Origin: Siphlonurus alternatus | Taxonomy: Eukaryota; Arthropoda; Insecta; Ephemeroptera; Siphlonuridae | Direction: 5' to 3' | Length of the DNA stretch: 64,000 bases | Assembly: GCA_949825025.1 (NCBI GenBank) | Contig: OX463778.1 | Span: 14,842,171 to 14,906,170, forward strand | In this document: positions 57,921-64,000 of the stretch, piece by piece | Layout of the letters: each line of letters opens with the position of its first letter | How positions within the stretch are numbered: position 1 is the first letter of the stretch | Made by a program: the position numbers and the translations under genes | The notes under the pieces: model-generated | Told to the model about the DNA's origin: nothing | The model's input: only the letters and a program-made list of their open reading frames with translations | Databases searched by the model: none

Positions 57921-57922
57921 TA

Positions 57923-59837
57923 ATAATTGAAAATATTTATGTAAAGGGATTTTTTTTTACTGTGCATATACAGGGTTTTATATGTGGAAATTCATAACTT
58001 ATATAAATTGAGAATTATTTACAGAGCTCTTGCATGATGCACCAATTTATCTATATATAATTGCACGGATTGCACCAATGCCAGAAGTTAAATTTCAAGT
58101 ATATTAATTCGAGTGATATAAAAAAGGAGGTTTAGTTGCTGAATTTTCATAAGTTTTTTGAAATGCATTATATGTTATCGTCGTTTTAAATTTTTTACAT
58201 CATAATGCAAACACAACATATTTTTTTAAACAATATTTTTTTTTATTTGCCAATTATTTCGATTGTATTTGCATTTGCGTAAAAAAATGAAAGCATGCTA
58301 TTATATAAATAAACTTGATATAAAATTACTATAATAATATTTGCATGGAAAAATATATATCAAAAGATACAATCAATGATGCATAATTTTGATATTATTA
58401 ACTCTTTAATTTTTTTTCATACACAATTATAAAAATTATTATACTTTTTTTTTAATGTTATTTATTTCATTATTCTTACATACATGTGTCATGTGTATAT
58501 AGAAAAATAAGTTTTGTAATAATTAAGTTTAGTCTTGCATGCGCGGTTAATTACGAAGCAACTGTTATATAATGTATTATAAGTTCTTGAAAGACATTGG
58601 CTGTTACGGACAAGACTAACTAATTTTCTAACGTATGAAAAGCAACGATAATATTATATATAAAGCTATACCATAGTGCTAATGGCATTTGTAATATAGA
58701 CGCTGCTACTTTTTACACTCATCTACATAAAGTCACGCAAAAAAAATTTAAACTTAACGTCTCTTGAAAAGGTGATTTTTCACCCTCTTATATAATAAAC
58801 GTACTTTTTTTTTTTAGGTTGAGTCAAAACAAAAGATAGATTTAATGGCTTTTCCTGTTCTCTTTAAAGTATATTATATACCATTGAATACATACATATA
58901 AGTAAAAATTATATTTGATGACGTAATAAAAAAATTAATGAAATCCGTGAGAATTGCATTTGTTTGTATAGAGGGGTATACTGCGCAGATGCATTTGTAC
59001 ATACTGGGATGAGATTCAGGTATAATAAGTATGGAATAGCAAAGAGTTTTTTTTTTGCGTGCTAACTACGAGTAAAATGTAAAGATAAAATGCGGCTTTA
59101 ATAATTATACCCATTAAAAAAATGTAGTAAACTTTTCCCTTGGGATAGATTTAAAGCTAACAAAAATAATAATCTCATAAAAGATTTTTTTTTTTAACTT
59201 TTTTAAAAAAAATTATACATTAATTATTTTTATAATATTAAAAATCCTTACAAATAATGAACTAAATTTTAAAAAAAGAATTTTTATTAGTTTATTCAAT
59301 GTTTCATAATTTCAAGTATGTAGTCATTGCTCTAACTTTTAATATACTTTTTTCTAAATTATTTATTATATCCCGCATTACGTACAGACAAGAGCTCGTA
59401 TAAAGGTAAACATTTTCACTACAAATGAGCATTTATGTCAACAAAATTAAGCATCTACTTACGAACTTAAGTTTATCTTCACGTATACCGTCTTTAAATC
59501 GTAAATTATAAATAATCAAATTAAAGATAGTTTTTATTTACAAAATTATTTTTACTGTAAATTTTAAATTTTAGTATGATATTTATCACCAAGTAAATCA
59601 TGTGAGTATAATTCTATATCCTTGTCTCATTATACTTACCTTTTTTTACTACCTTGAACATGTGTGTGTTAAAACGGTCACATTTTAGTTTGCCAACCAG
59701 AAAAAGAGCATAATTATATCCATCATTCAAGATTATTTGACGATTTTTGGACAACCCTGCATATGGATGAAAAGGGTTGTCTAATTCGTAAGAGTATAAC
59801 CTGAAATATTATTTCGAATACTCTAATGGACTCTTTA
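57923..59837. other. A+T-rich stretch, no gene seen
   Basis: Only a small hairpin ACAACCCT/AGGGTTGT (59751-59781) was noticed. Confidence 0.65.
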
Positions 59838-59971
59838 GGGGTGATTCACGAAAGATTTATCCAGCTTTCTCACTAACCGTGGTTAGCGCCAGCCTAATTC
59901 AATGACATGAAACGTGGTTATAATAGTGAGAAACCTGGATAACTCTCTTCGTATATTTATAAATCGCGCCC
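59838..59971. mobile_element. Palindromic MITE, about 134 bp
   Basis: GGGTGATTCACGAAAGATTT and ATCCAGCTTTCTCACTAACC at the left face AGTGAGAAACCTGGATAAC and a diverged end GCGCCC at the right. A related partial copy is at 33972-34062, beside the second SINE. Confidence 0.75.
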
Positions 59972-60173
59972 ATATAGTATAAATTAATTTAAAAAAAATC
60001 TCTAGTTTTTCTATGTTTATATACAATATATACTATTATAGCCAAATCAGTTAATTTAAATTTAATGGAGTAAGCACATACAGCTGAAGACAATGAAAAC
60101 GTTACAACTAGCTGTCTGCTGCATGACTATAAATTTCCTACGAAATGTAAATTGTTGGAGTTAAAAAGCAAAC
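59972..60173. other. A+T-rich spacer
   Basis: Nothing seen between two MITEs. Confidence 0.6.
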
Positions 60174-60176
60174 TTA

Positions 60177-60401
60177 AGGCGGATTCACATGGCGATTTTT
60201 AGAATGCAACGCGAAGCGAATAAAGCGCACTTGCTGTAACAACCATTGGCGGCCATATTTTGCGAATAAAACAGAGCATCGTAATTTAACGCGATATTCG
60301 TCTCCGCAACCTGGCGAATTCGCTCGCCGCATAGGATTTCACAGCTTTTAAATTGCGTCGAAATCGCGTCGCATTGCCGTTGTTGCCATGTAGATCCGCC
60401 T
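60177..60401. mobile_element. MITE with TTA duplication, PIF/Harbinger-like
   Basis: The terminal repeats AGGCGGATTCACATGGC and GCCATGTAGATCCGCCT enclose 225 bp, directly flanked by TTA on both sides (60174-60176, 60402-60404). A 3-bp TTA/TAA duplication is the hallmark of PIF/Harbinger elements. The interior is CpG-rich. The minus frame of 74 codons is incidental. It is better preserved than its relative at 42449-42670. Confidence 0.88.
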
Positions 60402-60404
60402 TTA

Positions 60405-60851
60405 GTCATTTTCCTGACCTAAGCTGAATTGAGGATCATATAGAATTGCCCCAAAATTCAATCATGCAGCACAATCCTACTGAGTCGTCCTCCAAGTTCT
60501 CCACGACTGAAAAATTTTTAGTATAAAATTGACCACAAATTGTGCAAAAGTAACGTTCCGGCTATCCAGAGGTGTACTTTGATATAAAATGGACTTGTGT
60601 CTTTATCAGCTATCGCCAGTTTGCTTGATAAGTATGAGATTTGTCAATGGTAACATCGCCACAAGGCAACGTGGTTTTTAGCCGTTACTTGATGTATATT
60701 ACCAAGTACTTGCTGTACTATAAGACAAGTATTTCAGTTGAAAATCAACGCGTCATGCTTGCCGCAAAACTTTCAACGAGCGTATAAAGAGAATGAAAAA
60801 ACAACAGTTTTAAATTACGCTTTTTTAACGACGCGTCTTTTTTTTTTTTTT

Positions 60852-60855
<4 letters not shown>
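60405..60855. other. Mixed stretch, no gene seen
   Basis: No structure noticed. The plus frame starting at 60738 runs into the microsatellite and is not called. Confidence 0.55.

Positions 60856-60910
<55 letters not shown>
60856..60910. repeat. (TA)n microsatellite
   Basis: About 27 TA units preceded by a T-run. Confidence 0.95.
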
Positions 60911-60916
<6 letters not shown>

Positions 60917-61717
60917 TCTATATACAGTCGTTCATTTTATTAGTTCGCATGTAAAGAGTTTTAGGTCTTCAACTGCTTCTTTTTTTTCGTTTTTTATTCT
61001 TACTTGTCGCAAAAGTAATAGTACATAGATATAGCGTTACTATAATGGTAAGCAAGGTCATATAACACACAAGCTTTTATATTATATTATCGGCTTATAG
61101 GTATTTTCTTGTATTATAAAAAAGTTTTGTGTATTATATATACCATAACGATGTTTAGTATTTAAGCCGCGAATTGTACTGTTATAACGTGACGTCATTA
61201 TTTTATATATAAAAAGCCAGCTGGAATTGTAATAATAATTGTTTTTGTTTCTATATAATGTCAATAATAAATGGGTTAGCTGATGTCAAATATATAAAAT
61301 TGTCGACACTGTAATCAAAATTTGCAATCAACATATCTTATGCTATAAGAAAAATCATACTATAAATTATCTTTAAATATGATCTGACCTACATTATAAC
61401 ATTGGCAACTCGTTGAGTCTTGTTAGTGTCTATCACATGTCATTTACATGTTTGTCTTTGTACATTTGTGGAGGTTTAATACAATTATATATGCACCAGT
61501 GCAGCGGTGCAACTGCATGCAGTAAACATAAAAAACGTCACTCATATTTTCTATCACGCGTGCAATTCCGCATTTTATGTTCATCAGATGATTGATAAGT
61601 TAAGATTTAATCAACAAAGATTGATCATAATACAATGATAAAAAATTAATTCAAGTAGATAATACTGAAGTGGAATTGGTACTGTTATGCCAAGGAAAAC
61701 ATGTGTTCTAAGGGACC
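60911..61717. other. A+T-rich stretch, no gene seen
   Basis: CRE octamer at 61190-61197. Frames at 61082-61264 and 61413-61595 are unassigned. Confidence 0.6.
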
Positions 61718-61858
61718 CTCGTCCGGAATAATAAGCTACAGTTATCTGCTATTTTAGTTGAGCGCAATTATGAGCTGCATGATCGGTATAAAATAAAGCT
61801 CATTTCTGCGCTGAACTGAAATAGCAGATAGCTCATTCCTGTTATCTCAGTATTATTG
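61718..61858. mobile_element. Palindromic MITE, TCCGGAATAATGAGCT family, copy 2
   Basis: CTCGTCCGGAATAATAAGCT at the left, then the inner arms TTATCTGCTATTTTAGTTGA and ACTGAAATAGCAGATAGCTC, match 34957-35147. The right terminus is more decayed. Confidence 0.8.
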
Positions 61859-61956
61859 CTTTTCTGTATAGTAAATTTTGGAGAATTTTTGAAAATTCAC
61901 TGCATTCTTGGAAATTATTCTGTAGCAAAAGAGTTCAGATAATATATCAGCTTACT

Positions 61957-62328
61957 TTAAGGTAGAGATAATACAGATCAGCTGGCCCAATGCTAAAAAA
62001 ATCCCATTCATAAAAATTATGAAAAAAATTTAAAGTGTTCTCCTCTACATCCCCTATCAGTAGGTAAAATATCAGGTACACAAAAACGAGCTAGTTTTCG
62101 AGTTATTAATTTTTAAAGTTGACCAATTTAACATGGAAGTTCCATTTCTCCATGTTAAATTAGTCAACTTTAAAAATTAATAACTCGAAAACTAGCTCGT
62201 TTTTGTGTACCTGATATTTTACCTACTGATAGGGGATGTAGAGGAGAACATTTTAAATTTTTTTCATAATTTTTATGAATGGGTTTTTTTAGCATTGGGC
62301 CAGCTGATCCGTATTATCTCTACCTTAA
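61957..62328. mobile_element. Near-perfect 370-bp palindrome bounded by TTAA
   Basis: The left arm (61957-62137) and right arm (62149-62328) are complementary with only about four or five differences by eye and an 11-base loop. Both ends read TTAA then GGTAGAGATAATAC on their own strand. TTAA is the duplicated target of piggyBac and Kolobok transposons, so this is probably a young TTAA-class MITE. A transcript crossing it would form a roughly 180-bp double-stranded RNA. No coding frame is present. Confidence 0.88.
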
Positions 62329-63240
62329 TTGTAAATTGTTTTTGCCTATATATAGAAGTTTAAGGATCACATAAAAATGCTCATGTATGACATTTTTATT
62401 TAGGTGATAGTAGACAAGTTACATGATTTTTATTGCATAACATGGATAGAGTTTTGAACGTTTGGTTCTTGATTGCCACGCCCCTTTTCAAAGTTTACTC
62501 TTTTCCTTATGAAGTGACTTCGAAAATAATAACTTTCAAAAATACATTATAATAATTATAGTACACGCAAAAATTTGGAAAATAAAACAATACAGAGTAC
62601 ATATAAATTTAATACATTTTTCTCCATATATTCAGTAAAATTAAATCATGTTGTCCACTATCAAAGCTGCAGAGAGATATATCAAAAGTTCGAAGTGCCA
62701 CAAAATATATTTCAGTGACATGTCTAAAAATTTATCACCTCCGATCGAGGTTCTTTGCTTATTTTATCACCGTACAGTACACCCCAGCACATACTATATA
62801 TATATTATCATATAATATAATACAATTTTTTTCCTATACTGATTAAAACGTGCCAAAAAAATATATATTTGTTAATGTTTTCAATCTAATCTTAATCTAA
62901 AGTGCCTCTTCAGATTTTAGTACAAATCTCTTTAGAACCAACTGTCTGTAATGATAATTTTACAAATTTATATTATTTTCTGACATGTATAATCACATTT
63001 TTTTTTCTCTATGCTCTTCAATATTAAGTACTTTAACAAAAAATATTTAGACATGACATGTCGAATTAGAGCATTCGCATGTGATAAAGTTTCTTCGTTT
63101 AAGAAAATATTAATGATACTATTATCAAGATTAAACAGGCGAGACGTCCGGGATAGTAACAAAAATAAAAAATATATATGATAATAATAATAAAATAGGA
63201 TTTTTAGATAATGTATATTATGTTTGGCTTATAAAATAAA
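62329..63240. other. A+T-rich stretch, no gene seen
   Basis: The minus frame 62968-63162 is unassigned. No structure noticed. Confidence 0.6.
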
Positions 63241-63254
63241 AATTGATGTGCATT

Positions 63255-63455
63255 CACTCGTCAGACCAATAGTCAAGCGCTGAACCAGGGGCTGAGGGGG
63301 CTTGAGTCCCTCCTCTCCCGAAATTTTGGATTTGATGGGCAATATAGACAATTTTACCATACTCCAATTTTTTTTAACATTAGCCTTACGGAGAGCTCTT
63401 CCCCCTCCCCCCACACCCCTGAAATTTGGATTTGGATCCCCGCCTGTCAATAATT
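63255..63455. repeat. Possible decayed DNA-transposon copy, C/G-rich ends
   Basis: One side has CCAGGGGCTGAGGGGGCTTG, the other CCCCACACCCCTGAAATTTG and GGATCCCCGCCTG. Paired CCCCC/GGGGG-rich ends with GGATCC are a common style of non-autonomous hAT-like elements. Here the two ends do not align cleanly. Confidence 0.35.
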
Positions 63456-64000
63456 AATTTTCAAATGCGGTTCAAATATATGATTCAGAAAATAAACTTT
63501 CCATTCTTCAAACCAAAAATAGCATAATATGTAACACACTTATCTTCTGTATATATATAATTTTTTTCTATTTTAAAGTTAATTTATGCAATTTATTTAT
63601 AATTTTAGTTTAAAAAAAAAATACATTCTTTGCTTCACATAAGCCGCTTGTTGATTAGTTTTGGCTGACCCGGACGCAATTTGCCTACAGCGGGACGACT
63701 TCTCACTTTGGTTGCTATTGTTACCGCCGTCTGTGAGGGCGTGGTTACAGAATTGTTACCTAACACCAAAAAAACAGCTGATCGCATCGACGCTACTATC
63801 GGCATGGATTGATTAGCGAACACCCCTATGACTCCCCGTGGCTACTGCTCATACACACATATATACTCAAAATCTTACAGGTCAAATACCTTACTAAAGG
63901 CACACCCAATAAATATATAATTTTATTATTTCAAAATAAACATTCTATGAAGATAAAAATCTTTATGTAGTAAGTACTTTCTACATTTTTAAATTGTTTT
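63456..64000. other. A+T-rich end with a small G+C-richer patch
   Basis: The patch 63640-63830 carries a 62-codon minus frame (63635-63823) of mixed composition (includes TAVTIATKVRSRPAVGKLRP). I recognise no family. The window ends in A/T-rich DNA. Confidence 0.5.

Noticed and set aside
60738..61028. 96-codon frame, and the 63-codon frame at 19418-19609
   Set aside because: Both read through (TA)n microsatellites as IYIYIY runs.

Overview
The window is gene-poor, strongly A+T-rich eukaryotic DNA. By eye it is roughly 70-75 percent A+T, with long poly-T/poly-A runs and (TA)n microsatellites. I found no protein-coding gene, rRNA gene or intact tRNA gene that I can support. The open frames are short (longest 167 codons), match no family I recognise, and many lie inside repeats. 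The stretch is best read as intergenic or deep intronic sequence of an animal. Two SINE copies share a body, one of them with a 5S-rRNA-derived head. This resembles 5S/tRNA-type SINEs that I recall from arthropods, so an arthropod (insect or crustacean) is my best guess. The species cannot be told from this sequence.

Layout. 1-8.1 kb: A+T-rich DNA with a palindromic MITE (663-819), several unassigned G+C-richer islands, a SINE with a 13-bp target-site duplication (6282-6685), and a TA-flanked element (7627-8080). 8.1-26 kb: A+T-rich DNA with a promoter-like G+C island (10.68-11.0 kb), a 0.5-kb palindromic element (14903-15405), a CRE/E-box cluster (15.74-15.77 kb), a CRE-rich tandem repeat interrupted by a retroposon-like tail (23.44-24.01 kb), and two related MITEs placed head to tail at one shared TA (25.6-26.03 kb). 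26.99-29.57 kb: a complete 2.57-kb foldback element with about 0.9-kb inverted repeats, internal 36-bp tandem arrays and a perfect 9-bp target duplication. This is the most striking object in the window. 29.6-48 kb: mostly A+T-rich DNA with scattered MITEs, a MITE/SINE composite (33.97-34.30 kb), an E-box triplet (41.68 kb) and a tRNA-like relic (44.6 kb). 48.5-64 kb: a CpG-rich island, more MITEs, a perfect 32-bp-stem hairpin (57.82 kb), a PIF/Harbinger-like MITE with a TTA duplication (60.18-60.40 kb), and a nearly perfect 370-bp palindrome bounded by TTAA (61.96-62.33 kb).

Nothing here forms a gene pathway. The organisation is that of a transposon graveyard with some young insertions: the foldback outer arms, the TTAA palindrome and the 57.8-kb hairpin. 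Against this background the CRE octamer TGACGTCA occurs at least 20 times, far more than composition predicts. Eight copies are in one tandem array and two sit symmetrically in one palindromic element. Whether any of this is regulatory cannot be decided from sequence alone.
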